Assembly (NCBI GenBank): GCA_903845195.1
Contig: CAIMWO010000018.1
Location: 1 to 64,000 of the forward strand
Length of the DNA: 64,000 nt
Source: an uncultured Phycisphaerales bacterium
Lineage (GTDB): Bacteria > Planctomycetota > Phycisphaerae > WQYP01
Direction of reading: 5' to 3'
Shown here piece by piece: positions 49,998-59,916 of this stretch (positions within the stretch are counted from its first letter, which is position 1; each line of letters opens with the position of its first letter). A model generated the notes under the pieces. It searched no databases. It was not told where the DNA came from and saw nothing but the letters and a program-made list of their open reading frames with translations. A program made the position numbers and the translations under genes.

Positions 49998-50896
49998 TTT
50001 CGCTCCTTCTGGAAATAGACCCGCGCGATTGCCGGCCGCCACGAATCCGTCTTGTAGAGTTCATATCCCTGCCGCTGCAGCCACGCGGCGCTTTCGACGC
50101 ACTTGTCGCCGATGGAGGCCTCGAAGCGATTCATGTCCGGGAGGGCCTTTTCCAATTCTTCGAGGAGCCGGCGCCCGACACCGCAGCGATGGAAATACGG
50201 GTGCACGATGACATCGCTGATGAAACCGGTGCGATCCTGGGCGTATCCGCGGGCGACACCGACAAGCCGCCCATTGACGGTGGCCTTGATGAATACGCGT
50301 TGCGTCAGTTCGACTTCGAGTGCCGGAAGTGTCTGGACCAATCCCGGCACGTGTTCTTCGCCGTAGATTGTGCCTTCCTGCTGATGGGCGGTTTTCTGCA
50401 GGGAGAGGATGCGTGCAGCATCCGCAGATTCCGCCCGCGAGTAAAGCACCTGATCGACATTCTTGCCAAGGGCCTTCATCGCCTTGCGACGATCCATCAG
50501 GGCGGCGAGGGCCTGCACGACGCCATCGATGATGGCCTCGGGGCGAGCGGCACAGCCGGGGACGAAGACGTCGACGGGGATCACCGTATCGACGCCGCCG
50601 GAGATGTTGTAGCACTCGCGGAAGATTCCGCCGGTGCAGGCGCAGGCGCCGATGGCCACGACCACCTTGGGTTCGGGCATCTGGTCGTAGATATTGCGGA
50701 TCACGGCGTGGCTCTGTTCGTTGGCGGCGCCGGTCACCAGGAAGATATCGGCGTGTTTGGGGTCACCGGTGTTGAGGACGCCGAGGCGTTCGACATCAAA
50801 GCCCGGCGTCAGGCACGCCAGCGTTTCGATGTCGCAGCCGTTGCAGCTGGAGGCATCGTAATGAATCACCCACGGCGATTGTTTCAAGCCAAACAT
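49994..50896 (-). CDS. echC: EchC (NuoB-like) hydrogenase small subunit fused to a GNAT acetyltransferase
   Basis: A 300-aa protein in one uninterrupted frame. Residues 1-147 are EchC: SSCNGCDIETLACLTPGFD, VVVAIGACACTGGIFREC and VFVPGCAARPEAIIDGV supply the four cysteine ligands of the proximal 4Fe-4S cluster. Residues 150-300 form a full GNAT domain: LYSRAESADAARILSLQKTA (start), HVPGLVQTLPALEVE, VFIKATVNGRLVGVARGY, then ISDVIVHPYFHRCGVGRRLL with the acetyl-CoA loop (R237-C-G-V-G-R), and a final GYELYKTDSW strand. A plain EchC is about 150 residues, so the GNAT half is an addition. EchD starts at the GNAT stop, so the fusion is embedded in the operon. What it acetylates is unknown. Confidence 0.93.
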   Translation of the reverse strand: MFGLKQSPWVIHYDASSCNGCDIETLACLTPGFDVERLGVLNTGDPKHADIFLVTGAANEQSHAVIRNIYDQMPEPKVVVAIGACACTGGIFRECYNISGGVDTVIPVDVFVPGCAARPEAIIDGVVQALAALMDRRKAMKALGKNVDQVLYSRAESADAARILSLQKTAHQQEGTIYGEEHVPGLVQTLPALEVELTQRVFIKATVNGRLVGVARGYAQDRTGFISDVIVHPYFHRCGVGRRLLEELEKALPDMNRFEASIGDKCVESAAWLQRQGYELYKTDSWRPAIARVYFQKERK

Positions 50897-50904
50897 GAGC
50901 GGCC

Positions 50905-51765
50905 TTAACGCAAGAGGGACAAAATCAGAATATTGCCGAAGCCCAGCACTGCGGCCACTGCCCACGCGCTGCGGATCGCGGCCTGCCACTTCAACCGGGC
51001 AAAGACGTTGTCGACGAAAATCACGAGCACGAAGACGAGCAGGGAGACCGCCACGCCGAGAATGGGCATCGACGCGAAGAAGAGATAGACCCATCCCAGG
51101 AGGAAAACGAGTTCGTACCAGTGGGCGATTTCGATCATGGCGAGCGTGCGGCCGGAGAATTCGGTTGTCAGGCCGCGGACGAGTTCCTGGTGGGCGTGAT
51201 GGGAGGAGGAGAGGTCAAACGGGGATTTGCGGAACTTGATCTCGAGGGTGTAGAGGAATCCGAGGAAGATCCCCGGCAGCAGGAAGACCAGCGGGACGCC
51301 GTGATAGCCGGCGATGTCACCGACCTGGAAGCTCTTGGTCACCATGTACATGCCGATGGCGGTGAGTAGGACCATGGGTTCATAGGCCATCATCTGGATC
51401 AGCTCGCGTTCGGCCCCGATAAAGCTGAAGGGGGAGCTGGCCTTGTAGGCCCCGAGGACGAGGAAGATGGCGGCCAGAGTGAGGGCGAAGATCACCAGGA
51501 GCAGATCGGAGCCGGCGAAGAAGAGTCCGCCGGTGAAGATGACGAACACCAGGAAGAGGGCGACGTAATAATTCTGCGAGCGGCGGACGACGATGTTTTC
51601 TTTTTTGCACAGTTTGAAGACATCATAGAAGGGCTGAAAGATCGGCGGTCCCTGGCGCGACTGCATGCGGGCGGAAATCCGGCGATCCCAGCCCACGAGC
51701 AGCCCGCCGACCAGCGGGGCGGCCAGCAGATACACCACGAGCGAAATCCAGGAATTTATTGACAT
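50905..51765 (-). CDS. echB: Ech-type hydrogenase membrane subunit EchB (NuoH-like)
   Basis: A 286-aa protein with about eight membrane helices. GWDRRISARMQSRQGPPIFQ and FYDVFKLCKKENIVVRRSQN are the NuoH/EchB loop motifs, then ELIQMMAYEPMVLL with the conserved EP and EIKFRKSPFDLSSSHHAHQE with conserved acids. It connects the catalytic arm to the ion pump. Start at 51765 (MSINSWISL); the upstream echA, once its frameshift is corrected, ends at 51756, a 10-base overlap. It is followed 8 bases later by echC. Confidence 0.93.
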   Translation of the reverse strand: MSINSWISLVVYLLAAPLVGGLLVGWDRRISARMQSRQGPPIFQPFYDVFKLCKKENIVVRRSQNYYVALFLVFVIFTGGLFFAGSDLLLVIFALTLAAIFLVLGAYKASSPFSFIGAERELIQMMAYEPMVLLTAIGMYMVTKSFQVGDIAGYHGVPLVFLLPGIFLGFLYTLEIKFRKSPFDLSSSHHAHQELVRGLTTEFSGRTLAMIEIAHWYELVFLLGWVYLFFASMPILGVAVSLLVFVLVIFVDNVFARLKWQAAIRSAWAVAAVLGFGNILILSLLR

Positions 51766-53673
51766 GCGATTACCACCATCACGGCCAGGAGGCACGTGCA
51801 GCAAATGACCCCGCAGCGCGACAGCCATATTTCACTGAGCAACCCGCGCATGTAATAGTTGTTCATCGTCGTGTTTTCGACCTTGCCGCCCGAACCGAGG
51901 AATTGAACCTTGTCGCCGACGTTGGCGCCGCTCAGGTAGGCGGCCACGACTCTGGGGGCCGCGGCCGTAGCGAATGAAGCTCAGCGGGAAGAGCATGACC
52001 ATCGCCATCATGATCATCATGATGATGATGTTGCCCTGGGTCAGCGAAGCCGCATGCTCACCGAAAACGCCAGTCACATACGGCACGATCATGTGCGATG
52101 AAATCATCGGGAAAAGCAGGCATGCCAGGAAGGTTGCCATGGAAAGCACGCCCACGGCCAGGCCTTCGCCCAGCGTGAATTCGTTGCGGACCCGCTCGGG
52201 GGTTCCTACGACTTCAACAAGTTTGCCCATCCACTTCACCCAGAAGAAGAGCGTGGCCGAACTGCCGAAGACGATGAACACGGAGAGTACCGGGGCCGCG
52301 TCGACGACCGCCATCAGCACGGCATACTTGCTGATCAACATGCCGAAGGGGGCCAGGAACATGCCCGCCATGCCGATGAGCATCATCACGGCCACGGCCG
52401 GCATGCGCACGATGAGGCCGGACATGGCATCGATGTTCCGGCTATGAATCTTGTGTTCGACCAGACCGACGCAGAGGAACAGGAGGCATTTGGCAACCGC
52501 ATGGAAGATAATCAGCAGCACGCCTGCCCAGACGGCCGCATAGGTTCCGATTCCGCCGCAGAGGACGATCAAACCGAGATTTGCCACGGTGGACCAGGCC
52601 AAGACGCGTTTGGCATCGGCGGCCGTGATTGCAGCCAGCGATCCCACCAGGAAGGTCACGGCCCCAACCAGCGCCACCAGCATTCCGACCTTCGTTTCCG
52701 TAATCACCGGCGCCATCCGCAGAACCAGGTAGACCCCGGCTTTCACCATCGTGCTCGAATGCAGTAGTGCCGACACGGGGGTGGGCGCGACCATCGCTCC
52801 GAGCAGCCAACTGGAAAACGGCAACTGGGCCGACTTGGTAATGCCTGCAAAGCAGAGCAGGGCTGCGGGTAACAGTACGAGTGCCTTGCTTGATCCACCG
52901 GACTTGGCGCTGTCGATCAGTCCCTGAAGGTCGAGCGGGCAGGCATTGCGGCTCAGGTAGACAATTGCCGCGGCAAAGGCCACTCCGCCCAGGAGGTTCA
53001 TCATCAGGGCGCGCTGGGCGTTGCGGCGGGACTCTTCGGTGCGGGTGTAGCCGATGAGGAGATAGGAGCAGAGGGTGGTGATTTCCCAGAAGAAGAAGAG
53101 CCAGGTGAGGTTGTTGGAGAAGACGAGGCCAAACATTGCGCCGACGAAGACGAAGAGCAAGGCGAAGAATGTTGGGCGGCGATCGGTAACATCGGTATGT
53201 GCGACCTCGTGGTATTCCTTCATGTACCCAAGCGCGTACAGGCAAATGCCGCCGCCCACTATCCCGTTGATCAGGGCCATGATGACGGAAAAGTGATCTG
53301 TAGCGGGAAGAAGATTTTGGCTGACTTCGGGATGACTTCCCGAGCCATACTCAAACCACGCCATCAAACCGGCCTGAACCGCCATCAGGACGGCGATCAA
53401 GGGTCGGCGGGAGTGAACGCCGACGTAGAGCACGAAGATCGCCATTGCCGCTTCGGTCAGGTTCATCGCCAGATTGATCGAATGATCAGAAACCGCGGTT
53501 ATCGTGAAGGAGATTGCGTCGGGAGCTACCACCAGCAGGACGCTGGCGGCGCCGATCGCCAGTACCAGGATGGTCACGATCACCCGGCGAACGTGGTCAT
53601 TGCGGATCAGCAGCATGGCCAGACCCGCAACCAGCGGAACGAGAATAAGCAAAGGTATGAGCGTCATCATCAT
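51756..53673 (-). CDS. echA: Ech-type hydrogenase ion-pump subunit EchA (NuoL/M-like), one-base frameshift near the end
   Basis: About 14 membrane helices of the MrpA/NuoL fold: ALGYMKEYHEV, LTWLFFFWEITTLCSYLLIG (the conserved WE), ITKSAQLPFSSWLLGAMVAPTPVSALLHSSTMVKAGVY (quinone-oxidoreductase signature with key Lys) and FHAVAKCLLFL. The open frame breaks after SFIRYGRG. Written as read it ends at 51832 in an improbable PQSRGRLPERRQRRRQ tail. Removing one G from the five-G run at 51954-51958 restores the Ech-like ending (PRVVAAYLSGANVGDKVQFL and a final hydrophobic helix) to the stop at 51756. Start ATG at 53673. First gene of the operon. Confidence 0.88.
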
Positions 53674-54192
53674 CAAATGTTCCAACGCGTGAAGCCGGAC
53701 AACCACCAGGTGGAGGCACTTCTGACAAGTAGGCCTGCAAGTCCTGATTTACATGGGAGTTACGAGGATCTTGCAGGGCTCAATAGAATCAATGTCCAGG
53801 AAGTCTGCAGCAGAAAAACTCCGAACGAGCCGCGCTGCAGCTTCCCCTTCACCACATCGGCAGCCGCGATTTACTGCCAATACAGAAAAACAGATCGCTT
53901 TATCTTTAATCAACTATAACGGACATTGACGTACGCCGCTACTGAAAAGATCCCTAACGGATAACTCAGCTACCGGCGAGAAATGACGTTTTTGCGAACA
54001 ATTGTATGCCAATCCGCCAAATTCTCGCCACCCACCGAATCCAAACCGCGCCATCTCCGGCAGAAAAAGACCACAGCCGTTCATCAAAGCCATTGATTGA
54101 ACCACTCAACGTCATATAAGCTACTTGAAACTGTCTTCTTGTTTACTAAACACCTGTCTGTCACTCCCCTCATCACATGGAGTATTTTTCAC
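53674..54192. other. Divergent control region between ech operon and glycosidase-like gene
   Basis: About 500 bases without a gene, more AT-rich than its surroundings around 53880-53930. It must hold promoters for echABCDEF (minus) and the 54193 gene (plus). No convincing -35/-10 or -24/-12 pair was found by eye. Confidence 0.5.
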
Positions 54193-56094
54193 ATGGCCGT
54201 CCATGATCTGATCGTCTCCACCGCACACGATTCGCCCCGTATCACCTCCGTGAAGCTTTTCGATCAGGAGCTTCTTGATACAACCGCACCTTGCCAAAGT
54301 GAGCTGTGGGTCAACGGGCAACCGCTGGCGCTTCGTCCGCACGTGGATCCGCATGATACCGACCGAAAACTCCTCCATCTCAAGGGCGAACGGTTCACCA
54401 ACTTCTTTTCCGGCTGGGCGCTGGTCGTGGCCCGTCGAATGGGACATCGGACCAACCTGAAGCATCCCTGCTTTGGCATCGAAACCGTCGTCCGCCGCGA
54501 GCAGTGCGATCAAACTTGCCCGTGCCCCGGTCCGGGCGGTCCGGTCACCGAGGCCCCGCTCTGGGCGGAAACGTTCTCGATTCTGAATTGGAACTGGAAG
54601 TTCTGGGGCGATGACACCCGCATGATTTTTCCGACGATCCACGGCGGCGGCCCCGCGGATGAGTTTGGGCACGTTGGCTACGATCACGACACCCCGGAAG
54701 TCTGCAAAAACTTCATGCAGAACATCCGCCGGCGGATCTACCCCGGTTCGATGGTCATCCACGGGGGGCTTTTCTACAACGTCAAAACGGCGAACTGGAT
54801 AGCCATCACGTGTCGGCGGCCCAATCTCGGCTACAACCTCAACATTAATGATGCCGGCCGCGGGATCAGCTACGACTTCACGCTTCACGCCATGATTCCC
54901 CTGGGCGAAACCCTTCCACTGCCCGAAATCAAGATTTACTACGGCAAGACCCGCGAACAGATGATGACCTGGCTGGCCGACTACACCACCAATTACTATG
55001 AAGAGCCGCCCGAATGGGTCTTCAAGACCGTCTTCGGCGGGGCGCTGGCCTGGAACAATCAACCGACGTGGTCGCAGCAGGCCGATCACTGGGAAAAGCA
55101 GTTGGATGACGAGCTTTACAGCGGGATCGATTACTGCCTGGTGACCAGCCGACCGATTCAGAGCGGGACTACACCGTATAGTTACGAGCCTGATCCGAAT
55201 CACGGCTCGATCCAAGAATTCAAGAAAATGTCCCGCCGCATGGCCGACCGCAAGGTCCCGCTGCTGATCTGGATGAGCCATTCGGGGCTCATGTACCGGG
55301 GCAGCCCCGATATCGATGATGACTGGTTCATCCGCGGCATCGATGGGCGTATTTCGGCGGCGTGGGGTAGCGTCGACAACCCCGACCTGGCGCACGTCAA
55401 CCCAGGCCATCCCGGCTACATCGAATACACCAAGAAGTGGATCCGCTTCTACATCGGCGAGTGCGGCTGCAAAGGGATCTTCCTCGATTGCCTGGCGTGG
55501 GCGTTCCCCACCGATTACACCCCGCGGAAATTTATGCGCTATCCGGGCGACACGAATCGGATGGCGATCAAATTCATCGATGAAATCTACGCGTGCATCA
55601 AGGAGTGCGATCCCGAGGCCATTCTGCTGGGCGAAGGGGCGACCCTTGAAGCGCCGTGCAACGTCGTCGCGCTGCATACCAATCCGCAGCGGGCCATCGA
55701 CGGCTTCGGCCCACGGGATTTCATGCTGCAACTCAACAGCTTTAGTTCAAAACGGATCGTGATCGACCAGGGCCCGTGGCTCTTTCCGGCCAGCGGCTAT
55801 TGCCATGCCGACAACCGCCGCGAGGGCGCCGCGCAGAATCGTCAGATGGTGCAATTGCTTCGCGAGCGCGGAGCACCGAAGGCATTTACGCATCTGCCGG
55901 GAGACCTTTCGGTCCTCGATGATCTTCTCTTCGTTCCTGTGCCCGAAACCAAAGAGAAGAAGATGAGCTTCAAGCTTCCCGCGAGTTTGAAGAGCATTCG
56001 CGTTCTGACGGAGACGACTTCACAGGTGGCCCATAAGCGCGCGGACGATCACAAATTCCACGATGTTCCCCCCGGCGTCTACCGCATGCAGTGA
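54193..56094 (+). CDS. Glycoside-hydrolase-like protein of unknown specificity
   Basis: A 633-aa protein. The N-terminal half is beta-rich (HDLIVSTAHDSPRITSVKLF, LNWNWKFWGDDTRMIFPTIH). The C-terminal half looks like a TIM barrel of the alpha-galactosidase/GH36-like superfamily: DYCLVTSRPIQSG, PLLIWMSHSGLMYRGSPD, then NPGHPGYIEYTKKWIRFYIG and CGCKGIFLDCLAWAF, where the Asp of FLDCL sits at the usual nucleophile position, and ILLGEGATLE. No signal peptide is evident at the chosen ATG (54193, GGAG about 10 bases upstream). The substrate is unknown; the family call is by layout only. Confidence 0.5.
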   Translation: MAVHDLIVSTAHDSPRITSVKLFDQELLDTTAPCQSELWVNGQPLALRPHVDPHDTDRKLLHLKGERFTNFFSGWALVVARRMGHRTNLKHPCFGIETVVRREQCDQTCPCPGPGGPVTEAPLWAETFSILNWNWKFWGDDTRMIFPTIHGGGPADEFGHVGYDHDTPEVCKNFMQNIRRRIYPGSMVIHGGLFYNVKTANWIAITCRRPNLGYNLNINDAGRGISYDFTLHAMIPLGETLPLPEIKIYYGKTREQMMTWLADYTTNYYEEPPEWVFKTVFGGALAWNNQPTWSQQADHWEKQLDDELYSGIDYCLVTSRPIQSGTTPYSYEPDPNHGSIQEFKKMSRRMADRKVPLLIWMSHSGLMYRGSPDIDDDWFIRGIDGRISAAWGSVDNPDLAHVNPGHPGYIEYTKKWIRFYIGECGCKGIFLDCLAWAFPTDYTPRKFMRYPGDTNRMAIKFIDEIYACIKECDPEAILLGEGATLEAPCNVVALHTNPQRAIDGFGPRDFMLQLNSFSSKRIVIDQGPWLFPASGYCHADNRREGAAQNRQMVQLLRERGAPKAFTHLPGDLSVLDDLLFVPVPETKEKKMSFKLPASLKSIRVLTETTSQVAHKRADDHKFHDVPPGVYRMQ

Positions 56095-56375
56095 ACGCCG
56101 AATCGGGAGTTATGTCTTCGTATCACCTCACCTAACGTGCGGCAGCCCGTTGGGAGGTGCTCCGGGGGGCGCTGGGCATGTTCGCCGCCAGCCCTATCCA
56201 TCGTGATACATTTCATTTGACTGGCGAACTCCGCGACATAGAATTCTCGCGCGATTTTGTCCCCCCCCGCCCGCCGGACAACCTCGACCGACCCCAGGCC
56301 CTTGTGCGGCCGGCCACGCGCGGTGCGTGTCCGTGGGACCCCCGGAAAAGTGGAACCTTCTATCGCGGAGCTCAG
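56095..56375. other. Intergenic region, no gene seen
   Basis: A mildly structured spacer; nothing recognisable beyond a likely leader for the membrane-protein gene. Confidence 0.4.
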
Positions 56376-57158
56376 ATGAGTCAGAACGCGACGTTGCCGG
56401 CAGAACACACCTCCTTCACTCCTCGCGCAAGACCTAATCCCACCCGCTTGTTCTACGTCGCTGCCGCCGTCATCGTACTGGCGCTCACGTTCATCGGTTT
56501 CCACCATTTCTATTTGTACGGAAAATCCTACCCCGGCCGCGACATCACCCCGCCCATACGCACGCTGATCATCAGTCACGGCATCGCCATGTCCGGCTGG
56601 TTGGTCCTGTTCCTGCTCCAGCCCCTGCTGGTCGCCAGCGGGAACCGACGCGTCCACATGGCGTTGGGAAAGCTCGGGGCCATCTACGCGACGGCCATTT
56701 TCATCCTGGGCGTCTGCGTCGCGGTCCAATCCGCACGCGTCTCGCCTCCGGACATGAAACTCTGGGGCCTGTTGCCCAAGCAGTTCATGGCGGTTCCCCT
56801 CATCGCCGTCATCATCTTCGCCCTCTTTGTCGCGGTGGGAGTCTGGCAGCGGAAGCGCCCGGCCATCCACCGCCCGATGATGCTGCTGGCCACCCTCAGC
56901 GTGCTCTCGGCCGCCGTCAGCCGCATCGATTTCATCAATAATCTCTACGTCGGCACCCTCTGGGAATCGCTGTTCGGTCCCTTCTTCGCCACGCTCATCC
57001 TCGGCGCACTCCTGCTGCTCGCCAAATGTGCGCTCACGCGTTCATTCGACAAGTGGTTCACGATCGGACTGGGCGCCCAAACCCTCGCCTTCGCCCTGAC
57101 CATGCAGCTCGCGACCACCCCCCTCTGGGACCATTTCGCCAGCGCCCTGGTGCACTGA
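56376..57158 (+). CDS. Polytopic membrane protein of unknown function
   Basis: A 260-aa protein with about seven hydrophobic helices starting at FYVAAAVIVLALTFIGFHHF. Conserved-looking loops are YPGRDITPPIRTLIISHGIA and GNRRVHMALGKLGAIYATA, with histidines at H43-H44, H68 and H93 that could bind metal or haem, but no family could be assigned. AGCTCAGATG at the start carries a weak ribosome-binding site; longer in-frame starts begin in non-conserved sequence. It stands alone between the glycosidase-like gene and the convergent DUF4159 gene. Confidence 0.7.
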   Translation: MSQNATLPAEHTSFTPRARPNPTRLFYVAAAVIVLALTFIGFHHFYLYGKSYPGRDITPPIRTLIISHGIAMSGWLVLFLLQPLLVASGNRRVHMALGKLGAIYATAIFILGVCVAVQSARVSPPDMKLWGLLPKQFMAVPLIAVIIFALFVAVGVWQRKRPAIHRPMMLLATLSVLSAAVSRIDFINNLYVGTLWESLFGPFFATLILGALLLLAKCALTRSFDKWFTIGLGAQTLAFALTMQLATTPLWDHFASALVH

Positions 57159-57365
57159 AGCTCCCCCCCCCGCATCCAGCGGATGCCATAGGAGAACGTG
57201 CCGAACTATGAAGCGCCGTCTCGCAAAGTGGTGCTGACGCCCTCGTCGACCGTCCCGCCACGATGCTGGAATCACCAGATCAAGTAACAGTATTTCTCAA
57301 CAGGAGCCCCGTCACACCCGTTGTTCGCGGATGGCTTCTCAGAATTCACAGATTGCCGGCATCGC

Positions 57366-59819
57366 TCACTTTCCCGGCTCCGGGCTCGGCGGCGGCACAT
57401 CCGTCTCGGGCGGAGCATTCGGCGCGTTCTCCGTCTCCGCCGGCGGCACGGGCCGCGCCACGGGTGTCGCCAGGTGGGTCACAATGTTCCGCGCCAGCGC
57501 CTGGGCGGAATCGGGGGCGTAGCCCAGAATTCCCCAGGTGTTGGTTCCCAGCAGTCCGCTGGTGATATCCTCCGGCGAATAGATCACCGCGGGTCGATTG
57601 TCGATCATGTAGGCCTGCATCCCCGGGTTTGATTTCCGGCCCCGCAGGTCGATCAGCATTCGCCGGTACTCGACGGCCGTGCAGTCTTTTCCGCCATCAA
57701 ATTTTCCGGTGTAGAGCACATCATCGGGGGCCAGCGGCACGGGCTGGGCGCTGGGCGCCACGCGTTTCATCATCTCCTGAATGCTTCGGATGAACGTCTC
57801 GGTGTTGCCCGCCCCGCCGCCGGTCACATCGATAAAGAGCGTTCCGCCGGCGGCCAAATAGGCCTTGATGCTGGCGACTTCCTCATCGGTCGGCGTATAG
57901 GATGCGGTGCCTGTCATGTGGGCCAGATGCGTCCGCGTCGCATCCAATTTGTTGAGTGGCATCGTCGTCAGATCCAGGCCTGTTCCGGCGTCGGTCAACA
58001 GCAATTTGGCCATCCGGGGCCAGGCGCCCGGCTCGGGATCCCAGTTGCCGTTATACGTCACGCGTGCCATGGAAACGTAGCGAACGGGCGACTCGCCGGT
58101 CTCGCGAACGGTCAACGGCTGAAGCTTGCTCCGCAAAGTGCCCTTGCCCGTCGCATAGAAGAAGAGGTTCGCGGGAATCTCAAAGAAGTCTTTTTTAGAG
58201 ACCTGCCGAATCTGCCATGCCGCCCCCATGTCCGATGGGGAGTGAATCCACAGTTCCCGCGAACCGTTCGAAAGGCCGTACATCTTCGCGCTGGTCTTGA
58301 TTTCTGTGAAGACGTTGAAAATCGGATGATCGGCCGGCAATTCGCGGAGCTCATATTTGCGATCGACGATTGCCCCGGCCATCACCCGCACGGCCTTGTT
58401 GAACTCTTCGCTTCCGCCGTCGGAGTTTGAAAAGATCATTCCCCCAGCCTCGACGAACGCCCGCAGTTTCGCAATATCGCCGGGGGCAAATTTCGGATCG
58501 CGCGAGCCGGTGATCAAGAGAATGGGCGCATCGAGCCAGTCCTCCGGCTTCACCTTCAGATTCACCACCTGCCAGTTGATTTCGCGTTCAAATCGCTTGG
58601 ACATCCAGCGGGTCAGATTGGCATTGTCCCGTGGGCGGGCGTTCCAGGTTTCTCCCGGGTATTCCAACTTGTTAAAGACGACCGGATTGCGTCCGCGGGC
58701 CAGGAACAGCAGTGCGTAGGCCGTCCCGATAGCGTTGCCGCTGTAGTTCCACGATCCATCGCTGCGCTGTGCCAGCACGACGTTCCGCGCGCCTTCGCGA
58801 TACCAGTTAGTGTCATTGAAGAATTTCAATCCCGTCGCCAGCCCCACGCGCTCCAACCCGTACAGGGAATACAAATTCATGTTCGGCCGAAACTCGCGGG
58901 TGAGCATCGCGAGGCCCTGATCGACGTTTTTGTCCTGGCGATTGGTGAGTCGCACGGCTATGTCGGTAAATTCGCTCGTGATATGCAGCGACGCCAGGCC
59001 GGCCAGAGTCATCGACAACTTCTGATAGCGAAACTGATCCGGCTTGCCGGCAATGTACGGCCATGACCCGTCAGAATTCTGCGTGAGCCGCCAGAACCGA
59101 TCCGATGTGGCCCAGTAGGCGTTGGGCAGCTCAATCCCGGCATCTGACAGGGCCCAGGCCCCGAGCGTTCCGTATTGGCCGTTCGACAAATCCCCCGAGG
59201 GCCGAAAATCGCCTTCTTTCGTGGATTCAAACGGATTGCGCACGCCGGACTTCACCACGGAGCTGCCGTAGGTATAGCCGCCGTTCTGTCCCATGGCTTC
59301 AACGATATATTTCTGAAACTTCCAGAGCGCCGCGGTATTCTCCGGCGACTTCGGGCAGAGGGCCAAAGCACTGATCGCCAGCGCCGAAACGTAGGTTCGA
59401 TCGGCCTCGAGCTTCATCAGATAATTCACCGCGGGGGCCATATCCTTCGAGCGCGGGTGGAGCCGGGGATCGTTCATGCCGGCCGAGCGTCCGGCATGCA
59501 GCAGGGAGTAGACGACGAGGGCCGTGACGCCACCTTCCTGGTCGTAGGGATTTTTCGACGGCTCCCAGATATCCCCCTTGCGCGACGCCAGCAGGTAATC
59601 GATTCCCATCTTCATTGAATCGAGCACATCGTCATCCGACAGCGGCTTGCCGCCGGCGATGCGCGCCTGCACTTTGGTATGGGAACCTGAGGCCATGTCG
59701 AGCGTCTCGGGGCGTTCCTTGTCCGCATCCGTCTGCGCCCACAACCCCGGCGCTGCGAGCGTCAAACCGACCAGTGCGCTTGCCATCCACGTCCATGTCC
59801 GCCGCGTCCGTTGCATCAT
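57366..59819 (-). CDS. Exported DUF4159 protein with prenyltransferase-like repeats
   Basis: An 817-aa protein. A signal peptide (RTWTWMASALVGLTLAAPGL, then WAQ) precedes an N-terminal alpha/alpha-barrel with GVTALVVYSLLHAG, GQNGGYTYGSSVVKSG, YGTLGAWALSDAGIELP, LTQNSDGSWPYIAG and LAQRSDGSWNYSG repeats (about residues 60-430). A DUF4159-type domain follows (about 440-800) with ILLITGSRDPKFAPGDIAKL, FVEAGGMIFSNSDGG and KAYLAAGGTLFIDVTGGG. The tail is proline-rich. The family is common in Planctomycetota and Acidobacteriota envelopes, with unknown function. Start at 59819 (MMQRTRRTWTWM). Confidence 0.85.
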   Translation of the reverse strand: MMQRTRRTWTWMASALVGLTLAAPGLWAQTDADKERPETLDMASGSHTKVQARIAGGKPLSDDDVLDSMKMGIDYLLASRKGDIWEPSKNPYDQEGGVTALVVYSLLHAGRSAGMNDPRLHPRSKDMAPAVNYLMKLEADRTYVSALAISALALCPKSPENTAALWKFQKYIVEAMGQNGGYTYGSSVVKSGVRNPFESTKEGDFRPSGDLSNGQYGTLGAWALSDAGIELPNAYWATSDRFWRLTQNSDGSWPYIAGKPDQFRYQKLSMTLAGLASLHITSEFTDIAVRLTNRQDKNVDQGLAMLTREFRPNMNLYSLYGLERVGLATGLKFFNDTNWYREGARNVVLAQRSDGSWNYSGNAIGTAYALLFLARGRNPVVFNKLEYPGETWNARPRDNANLTRWMSKRFEREINWQVVNLKVKPEDWLDAPILLITGSRDPKFAPGDIAKLRAFVEAGGMIFSNSDGGSEEFNKAVRVMAGAIVDRKYELRELPADHPIFNVFTEIKTSAKMYGLSNGSRELWIHSPSDMGAAWQIRQVSKKDFFEIPANLFFYATGKGTLRSKLQPLTVRETGESPVRYVSMARVTYNGNWDPEPGAWPRMAKLLLTDAGTGLDLTTMPLNKLDATRTHLAHMTGTASYTPTDEEVASIKAYLAAGGTLFIDVTGGGAGNTETFIRSIQEMMKRVAPSAQPVPLAPDDVLYTGKFDGGKDCTAVEYRRMLIDLRGRKSNPGMQAYMIDNRPAVIYSPEDITSGLLGTNTWGILGYAPDSAQALARNIVTHLATPVARPVPPAETENAPNAPPETDVPPPSPEPGK

Positions 59820-59916
59820 GATGCCCTCATGCAATATTCACCACCGCATCGGACATCTTAACGCCCGCCCCAGCGGGAACAAGACGCCCCCTGCGTTCGC
59901 GCCGACTTTTTTCTTT

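Noticed and set aside
48086..53673. Partial respiratory complex I
   Set aside because: EchE has both nickel-binding CxxC motifs, and only six subunits are present in Ech order.
54121..55731. A 536-codon minus-strand frame
   Set aside because: It is a shadow of the glycosidase-like gene, with poor composition and no start signal.
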